DNA of 64,000 nt, taken from positions 2,232,001 through 2,296,000 of the forward strand of contig JAEVLN010000008.1 in assembly GCA_018350325.1 (NCBI GenBank), read 5' to 3'. The stretch is from Globodera rostochiensis. Taxonomy: Eukaryota > Nematoda > Chromadorea > Rhabditida > Heteroderidae. The stretch's first letter is position 1; each line of letters starts with the position of its first letter. Shown piece by piece: positions 52,202 to 63,678 of the stretch. The translations under genes and the position numbers were made by a program. The notes beneath the pieces were generated by a model. It was not told the DNA's origin and made no database searches. It saw only the letters and a program-made list of their open reading frames with translations.

Positions 52202-55015
52202 TCAAAAAAGTAAATTTGAATAACTTTGAAGAAATTGTTTTCTGTTGATTATATGTGTTGTAAGCATAATTAATCGGAAGTCGTGGTCTTGTGCAAATCG
52301 GCGAAGAGAAGCAATTTCGGCATAAGTGACACCACCGACAAAGCAGACGAGAATGGCCCGACGGATTCTGTTGTCGGGTGGTCTTGCCTCTGGGTTTGTA
52401 CAGTGCACAGATTCTTCACCAAACAGTCGTTTTAGTCGTGTCTCTTCCCATCCCTAAACCAGAGATGAATTTGGCTTAAATGGAATTATTGGAATTTTCT
52501 GTTAACTCACATTGGTCACTGTCCCATGCACAATATGCGAGATCAGAGGTATGTAAGCATCTGAGAACACATAAGCCATGTTTCGTCTCTTCTTCTCCGC
52601 ATCGTTTTCAGTGTCCTTTGCTACATCGGGTGTAACGGTGTTTGTATTCTTGTTTGTTTCGCTTTCCTGGCTTTCATTTTTGATTTGAGGTGGACACAAC
52701 CGTAACATATTGACGAGATGCGTTAGAGGAGGAGCGGATTGGTTTGATTTAGAGTTTTCAGTCGGCAAAAAGGCAGCTGAAAATGGTTTCGCGTTCTTCC
52801 CCAAAAATGATAAAGCCAATGGGTGGGCAATGAAATTCTCTTTCTCAGTCAGCAGACGGTGTTGGCGAAGCTTGTAAAGAACAGTCAGCTTTTCGAATCC
52901 GTACCTTAATTACGTCCAATAATAAGGCTCCTATTGGCACAAGCGTAATTTACTTTTTTACGGAAAAACTAGCCATACGATTTAAAAGCAATGGCCTTGT
53001 TTGTGAAACCTGTGAAGAAAAGCCTTCTGAAATTGTCGGTAGAATTTAGACTTCAGCCCCTGCGAACGCAATGACCAAATGCAGGCGACCTGTAGGACAA
53101 CCCAGAGGTTGCACTTCGAAGAAATCAGTTTCAGCAAAGTGTCAACAACTTTTTGATCCTAATAATAAGTTTTATGAGTCATATAATGACGGCAGGATTA
53201 GTTCAGCGACGACAGGTTGGAATACTTTTTAGCGATTTTCTCACGTCTTAAGCTATCTTTTTAAAGAGACGAATCGACTAGCTTCTTAAAGTTCTTCAAC
53301 AAGTTAGACTTATGAATGATCACAATTTTATTTGGTTAGATAAATATAAAGTTGTTCACAAAAACGAATTTTTAAAATTTATATATATTCCCCACCTCAT
53401 ATTCGCCTGACACTATGGCTTGTTCTAAACTGAATCGTTCGTTCGTTCCCTTCATTTCATCCAGAATATGCTCACACGCAAAAATATGCTAAATCATTCA
53501 GATTTACCAAGACAACATTGCAAGAACTAACCAATTCGAGTTGTTTTTGTTGTTCCTTTAGATTGCGCAACTCGGAAGACACAAAAGCCTTCATTTCATC
53601 GATCCTTTTAATGTCTGAAACCAAAATTGTTCGTTAAATTTGCTATTTTAGCAAATAGACAAAATAATCACCAGACGCCTTGTCAAAGCTTTCTTGCAAC
53701 ATTTTTGCTCTTGTGCTCAAAAATGGAAAAACAGATGTCATATGCGCATTTCTAATTGCAGAAAAGATCGGGTCAGAATTGTTCAGCGCATATACACCGT
53801 TAAGGTTAATGCTTTTTGAATTGTCGTTTTCATGCCCAGCATTCTCCAACGCACTTTTAAATGATATTTTCCCGCATTTGTAATGGAAGACGTCGTCAAG
53901 AACTGACTCATAGGTTAGACCGGTAAGCAAAACTGCGGGAACATCACATCGACGGTCAAACAAAAAACTAAACAGAAAACTTCATCCTTTATCTTAGGCA
54001 ATCCGAGTGTGAATTCTGATATTAGAATCCCTATAATCATACACATGGCTAATTGGCTGATCAGCTGAAGCGAAAGCCTCGCCCAATTCTGTGGAAAAGC
54101 GCTTAAGCAGTACTTCGATGGAGCCAAAACACATCCCAACCCCGAAGAATGTTTGTATCTGACCGTAAAGAACTTGAAGCTTCCATAAAGACTTGGCCAC
54201 TGGTAGAAAATATCGATCAAACATTTCAGGCGCATATTGTGGCAGTTCCAAGGAAAAAAGATCAGATTCCCTAAATTGTTAATTAAAAAACGATCATGCC
54301 ATTTGAATTTCCAACGTTTAAAAAGGATTATTTTTATATTTACCCAACTCGCTACATAACCCTCTACCTTTGTCCGACTCGCTACCGGTTAGCGAGGGTA
54401 TCTCAACTCGGTTTTCACCCGTTTTTAAAATCAACTAGTTTTTTGAAACGAGTTGATGACCGTTTGTTAGCGAGTTGTGTCTTTCATTTACCAATCATAT
54501 TTAAGCTCACGTATGCTTATTTATTTAACAAACCCGGGTTAATTATACAGCTTACAGGTTTACGAAATCCAAGTCGAACTCCAAAAATCTAACATTGCCA
54601 ATGAGCCCGTTTCTCTCAAGCTCTCGGTCAAAAAAATTCTTTTGATTACCACAAACGATAATGACATAGGAGTAACTCGGACTTGACCTTATCAATTCAC
54701 ATATTCTGCCTAAATAAAAACAATCAGCTCTTCAACATTAATTAATTTACATGCTAGACTGATTGTGGGTCGAACAAAAAAAATTCGATGTTCAATTTGG
54801 CCATCACTCCAAGCAATAGGAAATTCTAGTAGCAATTGATGAACTTTCTCGCAGCCATGGCTTTGTAAGACTGACATAGAACATAGTTTGTCAAGAGGAC
54901 GAAGAAGACTTTGTTCAACTACTAGTTCCTTGTTTCCGGAAATTGAGACGAGCAAATGTACGAACTTTTGTCGGTTTAGTTTGGAAATAAGCGAGAATTC
55001 ATCAAAATCATCCAT
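52202..55015 (-). CDS. VPS33-type Sec1/Munc18 protein (VPS33B-like)
   Basis: An SM protein of the VPS33 family, which templates SNARE assembly in HOPS or CHEVI tethering complexes at late endosomes and lysosomes. It starts MDDFDEFSLISKLNRQKFVH at 55015. Family blocks follow: ELVVEQSLLRPLDKLCSMSV, EMFDRYFLPVAKSLWKLQVL, FDRRCDVPAVLLTGLTYESV, KGTNERFSLEQAIVSGEYE, LLKLISSKCNLWVVLQVACI, and the C-terminal ILVCFVGGVTYAEIASLRRF with THIINRKQFLQSYSNLLF before the stop. The RPLDKL...VLQSHG N-terminal block looks closer to VPS33B than VPS33A, but this was judged by eye. Many small exons; one intron (about 54300-54600) holds an inverted repeat. Confidence 0.85.
54345..54480. mobile_element. MITE-like inverted repeat with AACTCGCTA ends
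   Basis: Short inverted ends (AACTCGCTACATAAC on the left; GTTAGCGAGTTG on the right) and an internal palindrome CTCGCTACCGGTTAGCGAG sit in a VPS33 intron. Non-coding; target duplication not evident. Confidence 0.45.
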
Positions 55016-55480
55016 TTTCTCATATGCTTATAAACAGAAATTTTTTAATGACTATTAAATTAACCAGTATGTATGGATCGCAACTCCCAGCAGGATTTAT
55101 TCGTATTTTGCTGAGCGGCCCGGGCTGATTGTGCTGGAAAACCCGGGCCCGGAGCTTGATGAGGATAAACAATTTTTTAATAAGCAAAGGTGGTGAAATT
55201 GGGATTTTTTGTCATCATTAATTTTGATGATAAATTTAAAAAAGAAAATATTTTAATTAAAAATTTTCAATCCCGAGGGTTCGAAATTTTATGCTATATG
55301 TAGGCAATATCGAAGTCTTATTCGGTTATACATTAAGCAGGTTAGGGTTTTAAAAGCCAAAAGGCCATTAAAGTCGGGGTTTGTGTTGTCCTAATATCTG
55401 GGGTCATACATAGTATGAGTTACGAACAAACATTTAACTTATTTGTCTTTTATATATTTTCAGTTGAACTTCAATATTAA
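55016..55480. promoter_or_regulatory. Divergent intergenic region, VPS33 and RPN12
   Basis: 465 bp between divergent start codons. A GC-rich inverted motif lies in AT-rich DNA (GGCCCGGGC near 55117, then AACCCGGGCCCGG near 55139). A TATATATTTTCAG acceptor-like site ends at 55463, 17 bp before the RPN12 ATG. It is a candidate trans-splice (spliced leader) acceptor or 5' UTR intron end. Confidence 0.45.
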
Positions 55481-57116
55481 ATGCAGGACGATATCGAAAA
55501 AGTCCATGCGAATCTTGTGAGTGAATGGGAAAAAAGAAACACGGAAACCGTTAAAGGATGTCTAAAAAAGTTGCAGGTCTTTTTAATGTTAAAAAAGATT
55601 TATTCGTAAACAACTCCATTCCCCCTTCAAGGTGTATATGTTCCGCAGTGGGACGGTGCCCGGCGATGAACTTCGTCTATTGACCATTTTTAGTAAGGCG
55701 ATTTGGTAATACTGTGCTTTGTGCCCCCCCCCCTTTTTTTAAAAAAATAAAAGATTTTTTTAAAGTCATAAAACAAGTTTCTGGGGGGTTTTCGGGGTCG
55801 CTGATCACGGTTCTAACATTTATTTACCCAATTTCGAACCCCGGACCCGAATTCGAATTTTCGAAAATTCAATTTTGGCCTCAAAATCATTCAAAAACAT
55901 GAATTCGATCATTATTTGCTTTTTCGTTGTAATTTTATGCCTTTTGAATGATTTTGAGGCTAAAATTGAATTTTGGAAAATTTTGAATTTTTGAAAAATT
56001 GTTCGAATTCGGGTCCGGGATTCGGAATTGGGTAAAATAAATGTTAGAATCGTGATCAGCGACCCCGAAAACCCCCGGAAACTTGTTTTATGACTTTAAA
56101 AAAATCTTTTATTTTTTAAAAAAAGGGGGGGGGCACAAAGCACAGTATTACCGGCGATTTTTGTATGGTTATTTATAGCGCTTTTATTTTTAGAAGACTA
56201 CTACGAAATCCGTGCACTTTCCTGTGTGTTGGAGAACAACATGGACGATTTTGAACAGGCAATTAAAGATGTGCTTCAATTTTACAGCAACTGTGGTGAT
56301 GCTACGGATTTGCGAGTCGGTGGAAAATTTCAACAGCGTTATTTGATGTGGGGTTTTTTGTTAAAATAAAACCTTTTAATGAATAAATTGACAGTGCAAT
56401 TTGTTTATTTCCTTTTAAGGTATGGGTTGTTTCTGATGTATCTTCTCGGCTCAAATAAACTCGCTGAGTTTCGTATGGTACTGATAAAATTTATTTGTCT
56501 GCTCTAATGTTCAAATATAGCTGATCGAGCAACTTGATCATAGCGTTCGTGTGAAAGATCCCTACCTGGATGTTCCGATTAAACTCGAGCGTTATCTGTC
56601 GGACGGCTCTTACAACAAAATGTTTTTGACCGAAAAGAATTTGCCAACGAAATATTACATACCGTTTATAAACATTTTGAAGCAGGCCGTCCAGTGAGTC
56701 AACTACTTTCTTTTACTATACTTTCAATGCTTTTGAACAATTGAAGGAATGAAATTTCACTTGGGTTGGAGACGGCCTATCGGTCCATCCCAATTGCTGA
56801 TGCCGCCAAACAACTAATTATGTCGAATGCCGAAGTCTTAGCATTTGGGACTCGGGTAAAGCACAGGCCTTTAATTACAAAATAGCTGAATTTTGTCAAA
56901 TGATCTTATTGATTGGTACAATTACAATTTTAGAAGGGATGGCTGCACAAAGGCGGCTCATTTCTCATCGGAGCCAGAACTGCAACGGATGGTTTGGAGA
57001 AAAAGGCAAAATTAGCGTTGGCGAGCGGCCTTGAACGCGAACTTCAACCGTTGGAGAGTCGGCAAATCGTTGCGCAATGTCTCACTTATGCCGTTCAACT
57101 TGAGCGCATTATTTGA
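55481..57116 (+). CDS. rpn-12: 26S proteasome lid subunit RPN12 / PSMD8
   Basis: RPN12 is a PCI-type subunit of the proteasome regulatory particle lid. Exons: 55481-55576, 55632-55692, 56194-56347, 56420-56477, 56521-56693, 56747-56855 and about 56935-57116. It starts MQDDIEKVHANLVSEW; middle blocks are CVLENNMDDFEQAIKDVLQF, YGLFLMYLLGSNKLAEFRM and RYLSDGSYNKMFLTEKNLP. The PCI part is NEISLGLETAYRSIPIADAA...FGTRKGWL, and the end AQCLTYAVQLERII matches the PSMD8 C-terminus. Intron 2 is expanded from ~45 bp to 501 bp by a foldback transposon. A truncated inverted copy lies at 61560-62378. ABHD14-like hydrolase follows 203 bp downstream on the same strand. Confidence 0.93.
55705..56152. mobile_element. 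448-bp foldback MITE with 8-bp target duplication (hAT-like)
   Basis: Long terminal inverted repeats begin GGTAATACTGTGCTTTGTGC and end with its reverse complement. They extend inward for about 190 bp per arm through GTTTCTGGGGGGTTTTCGGG and CGGACCCGAATTC. The element is flanked by perfect 8-bp repeats GGCGATTT (55697-55704 and 56153-56160). The second RPN12 copy (about 62318) has one GGCGATTT and no element, the expected empty site. An 8-bp target duplication fits hAT-superfamily transposases. No coding capacity, so it is non-autonomous. Confidence 0.9.
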
Positions 57117-57318
57117 TTTTCAGTTGGGTTGATGTGATGTGGCATTTTTTCGGCTTTGTTATAATACAAAAAATGTATCGCTGTATAAAAGGCAAATACT
57201 CAATGCGAATGTTTTTTACCGACTGAAACGGTCTGTTTTAATTGTAACGCATCAGATGCTTCTTTTCTGAACCTTTCACTGCCTTAAATGCATCCATCTG
57301 CATCACTTTTATTCCGTC

Positions 57319-58408
57319 ATGTGTGATGAAACCAATTCCGATGCATCAGCATTGTGCACTTTGATAAAATCAATCGATCTTGAAAAGGCATTGCCGAAAC
57401 GCTTGGAATGCCTGGCTGATGAAGTAGAAGTCATAGAAGAGTCCATTTCAGAGGTGAAAAAGGGAACGGAGGGGTGGGGGGGAGGAATATGCTCCCGTTC
57501 GTTTTTGACTGCTGTTCAGCAGGTGGTCGAGAATGGCGAAGATCTTGTCTCAATCCGTTACCTAAGTTCTTTCCCGCCAATTTCGCAAAGACTCGGCAGT
57601 ACGAAGTTTGACAATTACATTCTGTTGTTACACGAGTGCGTTCATCATTTTTAATTTGCATTAAAGAAAGAATTTCAGCCAGACGAACGATGCGAATGTC
57701 TGGCAAAGGACTCTCCAGGTATGTATTTACTCTCTGTTTCATAAATACCAGAGAATAATGAATGCGTCTTCAGGTTCTGTCGGCTTCCGGCTTTTGCTGC
57801 ATCGCTCCCCATCTCACAAATTTCGTTTTTGACGAAGAGAAAATTATTCATTTTTTGCTCAAGTTATCGTCGCGCGTGGAAACACGCGAAATTGTGATTG
57901 TTGCGAGTTCGATGGCCGGCATTTACTTAATCCCATTTCTTTCTCGAGGCTTGCAAAGGACGGCCACTCAGCTTCGAGTGAAAGCTTTAATTGCCATAGG
58001 CATCTCCGACACACATCGACTGAAAGAAGAAGAACTGCGAGAAAATCCGCTGTAAGGCATTTTTAAAAAATTAAATTAAGCATGCCTCGAAACGCTTTCT
58101 ATAGGCCTTTTACTCACTTTTTTCAACTTGTTTTGTTAAACCTAAAAATTCAGGCCATGTCTGATCGTTCGAGGAACTTTTGACACATCAATAGGTCGTA
58201 TATATTTAAATGACCCGACACTGACAACGAATTTGCATTCTTTTTAGGCCTCAACGCCGCAAATAAACTAAAACATTTGCGCAACAGTCGCCTGGTCGAG
58301 ATTCCCAATGGAAAGCATTTGTGCCATCTCTCACACCCATCCCAATTTTATAAAATCCTCCTCAACTTCCTCCTCAATTTATCTGTATTGCCACAGTCCA
58401 TGCATTGA
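57319..58408 (+). CDS. ABHD14-like alpha/beta hydrolase
   Basis: Six exons (57319-57453, 57523-57635, 57679-57718, 57774-58051, 58154-58194, 58248-58408) splice to 255 residues. The core matches ABHD14-type serine hydrolases: strand YILLLHDQTNDANVWQRTLQ, ASGFCCIAP, the nucleophile elbow VIVASSMAGIYLIPFL (second Ser, as in ABHD14B SPSLSG), PCLIVRGTFDTS with the likely acid Asp, and IPNGKHLCHLSHPSQFY with the likely catalytic His. The oxyanion-side HG motif is HD here, which is unusual. An extra ~50-residue acidic N-terminus precedes the hydrolase fold. Same strand as RPN12 and 203 bp away; converges on UCHL5. Substrate unknown; ABHD14B is reported as a lysine deacetylase in mammals. Confidence 0.8.
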
Positions 58409-58554
58409 CAGCATGAAATGTGCTAAAAGCTTGTGTGCTATTGTCCCAAACAATTATATTCGCCAAAATCTGAATTATTTCGCCAGCAATAAAGTAACAT
58501 ACAATCAAATGTCGGTTGCAAAAAATGTATTAAACCACCTGTCCACAATCCTCC

Positions 58555-60148
58555 TTAAGCCGAACTCTTTTTGGCTTCCTCAATTTTCTTTCTTTGCAAC
58601 GCTTCCGTGACGAATGGAACGAGCTTTCCCTCGCGGGCGAGACATTTCAGCAACTCGACGAGAAAAGGCATATAATTGTGTCGTCGGCGATTGTTCTGAG
58701 AAGTTTAACATGAAATACATACACAAAAATGCGAGCTATCGGATAAATTGCGAATTTGCAAAAACTTTACTTCTATATAAATAACCACCTCGTTTTAAAA
58801 CAGTGGGGGCGGGTGGAATGTTTTTTCACATCCATTTGCAAACCTCAATTTTATAGTTCCTGAATTTATCTTCTTCGTCACTGATCAGAAGGTGTAATTC
58901 ATTCAATTCTTTTGCCACTTCGTCCGAATCCATGCCGGTCTAAATCAAATAAAAAATGAATTACGGAGCTCTTTCCTACCAATCCTCACCGTGCTCAGTT
59001 CAGCAACGCGGTTTTCGTACTTATTTTTTAGATTCGGAACCAGAGCCATCAAATTAAAGTGAATTTCTCCCGATGTATACCTAAAAGTCATTTGGGAAGA
59101 ATGTTAGTCGAAGCAAATCGAAAAATGACTTCTGAATGCGACGTTGAATAAACGGGCGCAAAGTGTCCACCCAGTCCTTCTCCAATTCGACGTCCGCCAG
59201 CCAAATCGGCGCCTCCCGCATTCCATCCAATTCGTAAATTTTTCCCTCGACGGGCACATAAGCGATGAAATGGAAATTGTCCTCCGACTTGGCCTTGGGC
59301 TAAATGAACGCCAACGATAGATTTTTTTGATGTCCACAATATTTACATCCATGTCCATGTCCAAGCCCAAGAAGACGGAAAATAAATGATAAAACTAAAA
59401 AACACGCTCACAATGTCTAACTCCATGTAATGTTCGCGTGTGAACGAGTTGTGCAGTTTCCTTATCTCTTCGCTGTTGCTCAGCGTCAACCCGCGCGTAG
59501 CGGGGTCAAATCCGGCGGTGAAACTCTTAAAGCTGCCGAGAATGGAGCCGAGTTGAACATCGGACGATGAAACATTGAGCAAAAGGTTGATCAGGGCTTG
59601 TGAAGCGCATGCATTTGTGATCACCTTCCAATTCAGACATTAAAACCAAATGGGAAGGACTTTTCAAATTATGGTATACAACGCATGACAAAGAAAATCC
59701 CCTTGTAAGATAACGAAAGGACTTGTTGAGCAAAATACACGGGCGCGTCGGGCAACGAAACTCCTTCTAATTCTTCGCCGGGACGCCATTTGAACAGAAA
59801 GATCAGACCGTAAATTGGCCTAAATGTGGAATTAAAACAATCATTCTTCAATCGACGCCTCACTTACTTGTAATTGGAAAGAAACTTCTCGTCGTCGATT
59901 GAATACAATTCCTCAACTTGCGTTCCTTTGACACCCAGTCCACTAATCTGCAATGCAATGACACACAAAACTTACTGGCCTTTTTGAATGCGTGACAATG
60001 AAGGAAAGAGAAGCCCAATTTTGAATTACCCCCCCCCCCCCACCACCACCTTCAATAGTTCCCTTACAAATTAATGCCATACCAGCTCTGTGAATACTCC
60101 AGGGTCACTTTCAATCAGACACCAATTCCCTGCTTCGTTATCAGCCAT
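58555..60148 (-). CDS. ubh-4: UCHL5 / UCH37 proteasome deubiquitinase
   Basis: A UCH-family cysteine protease that trims ubiquitin chains at the proteasome, bound via RPN13. It starts MADNEAGNWCLIESDPGVFT at 60148. It continues VKGTQVEELYSIDDEKFLSN, PIYGLIFLFKWRPGEELEG, catalytic Cys in VITNACASQALINLLLN, GLTLSNSEEIRKLHNSFTRE, catalytic His in DNFHFIAYVPVEGKIYELDG with the Asp in ELDG, EIHFNLMALVPN, and the C-terminal ULD helices RRRHNYMPFLVELLKCLARE ending KKIEEAKKSSA. All catalytic residues and the UCH37-specific tail are present. A C-run (about 60030-60040) sits in an intron near the start. The proximity of RPN12 about 3 kb away may be coincidence. Confidence 0.93.
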
Positions 60149-60331
60149 CTAAAACAGTATATACGATAGTATCTTTTATAAACCGTCTCAGAAAAAGGGC
60201 GGCAATAATCCATTCATAAAATTGCAGCTAAATCAAATCAAATTCAAAAGTTGGTAGTAAAAGCAAAATGAAACGTGATAATTAAAAGAAGAATAAAAGA
60301 ACAAATATTTCGTCTCTTCCTCATTTTGTCA

Positions 60332-61489
60332 CTCATTGGCCAATTGCTGCTCTCCACTTTCACCAACGGCTGAGACACAAACTCCGACCGATGACTTTTC
60401 TTCGTCCTTTTTCTCTTCATCACCGTTGTTTATGGTTCTGAAACAGAGGATCATTCGATTGCAACAAATAAAAAATGCTGAATTACTTTTTGGCTTTCGA
60501 CGGGCATTTGCGGCGGTGTTTGATGCAGTGATGATGACGCAAATGGTGGTGGCATTTGCTTTTGTGCTGCCTTTTTCTTTGTTCCGTACCAACAGAAGCA
60601 GCGGAAGCTTTCAATTCACCGTTGGATGATGCGTCAGTTTTGACGAGTGCTTCTCGACTTCTTAAGTGTTTTCATCAACATCAACGGATTAAAATGAGTT
60701 TGTTTTATTTTAAGGCATATTAAGGAAATAATGTCAAATCTTCGTACCATTCACCCACCTATTCCGATCTCGACTTCGTCTGCCACGCTCCCGACTTCGG
60801 CTTCTGCCCCTTCGCTCTCTGCTCCGCGACCGCCGCTGCTCCCTTTCCCTCTCTTTACTTCTCGACCGCCTCCTTTCGCGACTCCGTGACCTTTTCCTCC
60901 CCACACCACCAAAGCGCTCATCCTCGTAGCCGTACAATTTTGCACGCTCGCCAAATTTGCTCTCAATATCCTTTTGGATGGGCACAGGAATTCGAGGGAA
61001 AAGCGTGCCGTAAAAGTCCAACTATAATAAAATCAATATTTCGACGTACACCTTATATAGTCAAAGGCCAAACCCAACTATTTAAGTCTGTCTGGATACC
61101 CGATGGCAGTTTGGTTCTTACAATGTTTTGAAAGATACCTTTGTAAGCATCATCCTGACAAATTGACCCCGTCACGTTCAACGCTTGAGGTCTGTTTTGG
61201 ACACGGTACGTGTCTCAGTCTCAGTCGACGACAATAAAGCCTCTGAGGCAAAATCCGGCAATTATCAACTTATTTTTACGAGCTAACCTTCATAAAACGT
61301 GTCAATGCCCCCACTTGACACACTCTCCGCCCGAGGCGGATTCGCCGGCTGTTCGCGTTGGATGGGTGGCTGAGCGGATGCGGGAGGGTCACTCCCACTG
61401 ACATAGACCGACTTTGTGGTGTTGTTCTTAAACGCCCTAAGATAAAATGAATAAATATCAATGCTTACTTGGTCGTTAAATGACGACAT
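60332..61489 (-). CDS. RS-domain (arginine/serine-rich) nuclear protein
   Basis: The start at 61489 gives MSSFNDQ, then AFKNNTTKSVYVSGSDPPAS, a Pro-rich linker and SGGIDTFYEG. A short exon LLSSTETETRT splices at ACC|GTGTCC to DDAYK. The next exon (61023-60740) begins LDFYGTLFPRIPVPIQKDIE and KFGERAKLYGYEDERFGG, then becomes a strong RS domain (RSRSRERRRSRSKE...RSRERGRRSRDRNRW). The C-terminus is His/Lys-rich (KCHHHLRHHHCIKHRRK) or, in another splice frame, an acidic tail ending at 60332. RS domains mark splicing factors and their partners. I do not recognise the orthologue. The 5' 350 bp are present again, inverted, at 63598-64000. Exon edges and C-terminal frame are tentative. Confidence 0.6.
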
Positions 61490-61560
61490 AAAAAAACAAC
61501 AAAATTTTATTTTTGAAATATATAGAAAAAATGTTGGTGCAGAAAGAAACAAAATTGATA
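61143..61560 (-). repeat. Inverted-duplication arm (RS-gene 5' region), left
   Basis: Reverse complement of 63598-64000 with few differences. The left arm lacks a 17-bp stretch that in the right arm contains TTTTTAG just upstream of the ATG. The arms flank about 2 kb holding the truncated RPN12 copy and a foldback element. The far end of the right arm lies beyond the window. Confidence 0.9.
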
Positions 61561-62378
61561 TTTTTGTAATTAAAGGCCTGTGCTTTACCCGAGTCCCAAA
61601 TGCTAAGACTTCGGCATTCGACATAATGAGTTGTTTGGCGGCATCAGCAATTGGGATGGACCGATAGGCCGTCTCCAACCCAAGTGAAATTTCATTCCTT
61701 CAATTGTTCAAAAGCATTGAAAGTATAGTAAAAGAAAGTAGTTGACTCACTGGACGGCCTGCTTCAAAATGTTTATAAACGGTATGTAATATTTCGTTGG
61801 CAAATTCTTTTCGGTCAAAAACATTTTGTTGTAAGAGCCGTCCGACAGATAACGCTCGAGTTTAATCGGAACATCCAGGTAGGGATCTTTCACACGAACG
61901 CTATGATCAATTTGCTCGATCAGCTATATTTGAACATTAGAGCGGACAAATAATTTGACAGTACCATACGAAACTCAGCGAGTTTATTTGAGCCAAGAAG
62001 ATACATCAGAAACAACCCATACCTTAAAAGGAAATAAACAAATTGCACTGTCAATTTATTCATTAAAAGTTTTTATTTTTTATTTTTCTTAGTAAATAAA
62101 TTAAATAACAAAAAACCCAACATCAAATAACGCTGCTGAAATTTTGCATCGACTCGCAAATCCGTAGCATCACCACAGTTGCTGTAAAATTGAAGCACAT
62201 CTTTAATTGCTTGTTCAAAATCGTCCATGTTGTTCTCCAACACACAGGAAAGTGCACGGATTTCGTAATAGTCTTCTGAAAATGAAAGCGCTATAAATAA
62301 CCATACAAAAATCGCCTTACTAAAAATGGTCAATAGACGATGCTCATCGCGGGAACCGTTGAAGATGGTGCCCCCCAT
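61560..62378 (-). pseudogene. Truncated inverted copy of RPN12
   Basis: Matches RPN12 from within exon 2 to exon 6 in reverse orientation, very close in sequence (for example SCVLENNMDDFEQAIKDVLQ identical; DLRVDAKFQQ versus DLRVGGKFQQ). Exon 1 and the first half of exon 2 are replaced by unrelated sequence (MGGTIFNGSRDEH), and exon 7 with the PSMD8 C-terminus is missing. Homology stops in intron 6 after CTTTAATTACAAA, where it joins the DNA upstream of the RS-protein gene. Intron 2 lacks the foldback MITE. It cannot make a complete subunit and may be expressed as a fragment. Confidence 0.88.
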
Positions 62379-62444
62379 TTTTGAAGTGATTAAATAATTT
62401 TTTTGTTTCTAAATCGCTAATAGGCGTTCATAGTGGTATTCGGA

Positions 62445-62728
62445 GGTGTAGAATCCGAATCTGACCTCCATTTGACCAATTTCGACCTGGACCCGAATTC
62501 GAACATTTTCGAAAATCAAAAAAAGGAGTTTCTAGGGGTTTTCGGAGAATTCAAAATCTTCCAAAAATCAAATTTGGCCTTAAAATCATTCAAAAAGCAC
62601 AAACTTACATCGAAAAGGCAAACAATGGTCGAATTATTCAATGATTTTGAGGCCAACGACGAAATGTTCAAATTCGGGTCCGGGTTTCAATGGTCGAATC
62701 GGAGGTCAGATTCGCATTCTACGCCCAT
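62445..62728. mobile_element. Second foldback element, related to the RPN12-intron MITE
   Basis: Imperfect inverted arms: GTGTAGAATCCGAATCTGAC on the left and GTCAGATTCGCATTCTACGC on the right. They share the internal motifs ACCCGAATTCGAAC, GGGGTTTTCGG and CTTAAAATCATTCAAAAA with the 55705-56152 element. Terminal sequences and lengths differ, so it is a related but distinct subfamily. No clear target duplication seen. Confidence 0.7.
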
Positions 62729-63597
62729 TAAATGCCCTAGAAAACAGTTCATTTTTATTTATTCGCACATCGTACAGTATGTGGGGGATTTTTTTTAATG
62801 TGCAGCTTTTCCTAATTTTGCACAAAGTTCAGAAACAAATGGCCAACAGTTTTAGCGTGTGAAATTTTGCTTCTAACGCTCATTTTTCCTGCAACCACAA
62901 AAATCGATATTTTCACAGCTCCAATCTCCATAAAATTTCGGTTAGAGTAAGCTGAGGGTGCTAAAAGCAGGTCTTCAAAATCTGGTCATGAAATATAAAC
63001 GTTAAGCCGAGGTACATGGCCTCAAAATCTTGCAAAATTCAATGGCGGGATATAATGTCTGACATCACTCTGTCTGTCGCGTTAGAGGTTGTCTGTTAAT
63101 TTGTTTAAATGGTTTTGGCGTTATGATTGAATTAATTCGCTTTTGTTTCCTTTTTTGTCGCCTATGGATTGTTTACGCGTCCCAGATTTTAAGGCTAAAA
63201 TGGAGTTTGGATAGCACTTTAAATGCGGCAAATCCCACCAATCGATTTCTCGCATCGAGCTGAGCACGAATCTGTAATGATTTTTGCGCGAAAACTATAT
63301 GGTTCGCAAAGTTGACAAAGCCCTAGAAACAATTTCTAACGACTTTATAAAATGTTTTTATTTTTTGAAACAAAATTAGGGACACCCATTATCAGGATTG
63401 ACAAAATAGGTATAGTTAATAAGAGTCCATATTAAATTGTCCTTATCTGATCCAATTTTTTTGTTACAAGAATGTATTCGGACGCCTTAATTCTTGGGCT
63501 GCGTATTATTAGTGATCGAAGACGTTACATCCGCTAAAAGTGGCTTACATTTCGTAAACATGAATTTGAACTGCTCCGAACCGCAAAAATATCAAAT
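62729..63597. other. Spacer without recognised gene
   Basis: About 870 bp of AT-rich DNA between the foldback element and the right arm of the inverted duplication. No long frame or RNA motif recognised. The right-arm homology begins near CAAAAATATCAAATTTG. Confidence 0.5.
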
Positions 63598-63678
63598 TTG
63601 TTTCTTTCTGCACCAACATTTTTTCTATATATTTCAAAAATAAAATTTTGTTGTTTTTAGATAAAAAAAACTCCTTTT

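Noticed and set aside
55481..60148. A dedicated proteasome gene cluster (RPN12 and UCHL5)
   Set aside because: Only two such genes, on opposite strands with an unrelated hydrolase between them. Coincidence is the simpler reading.
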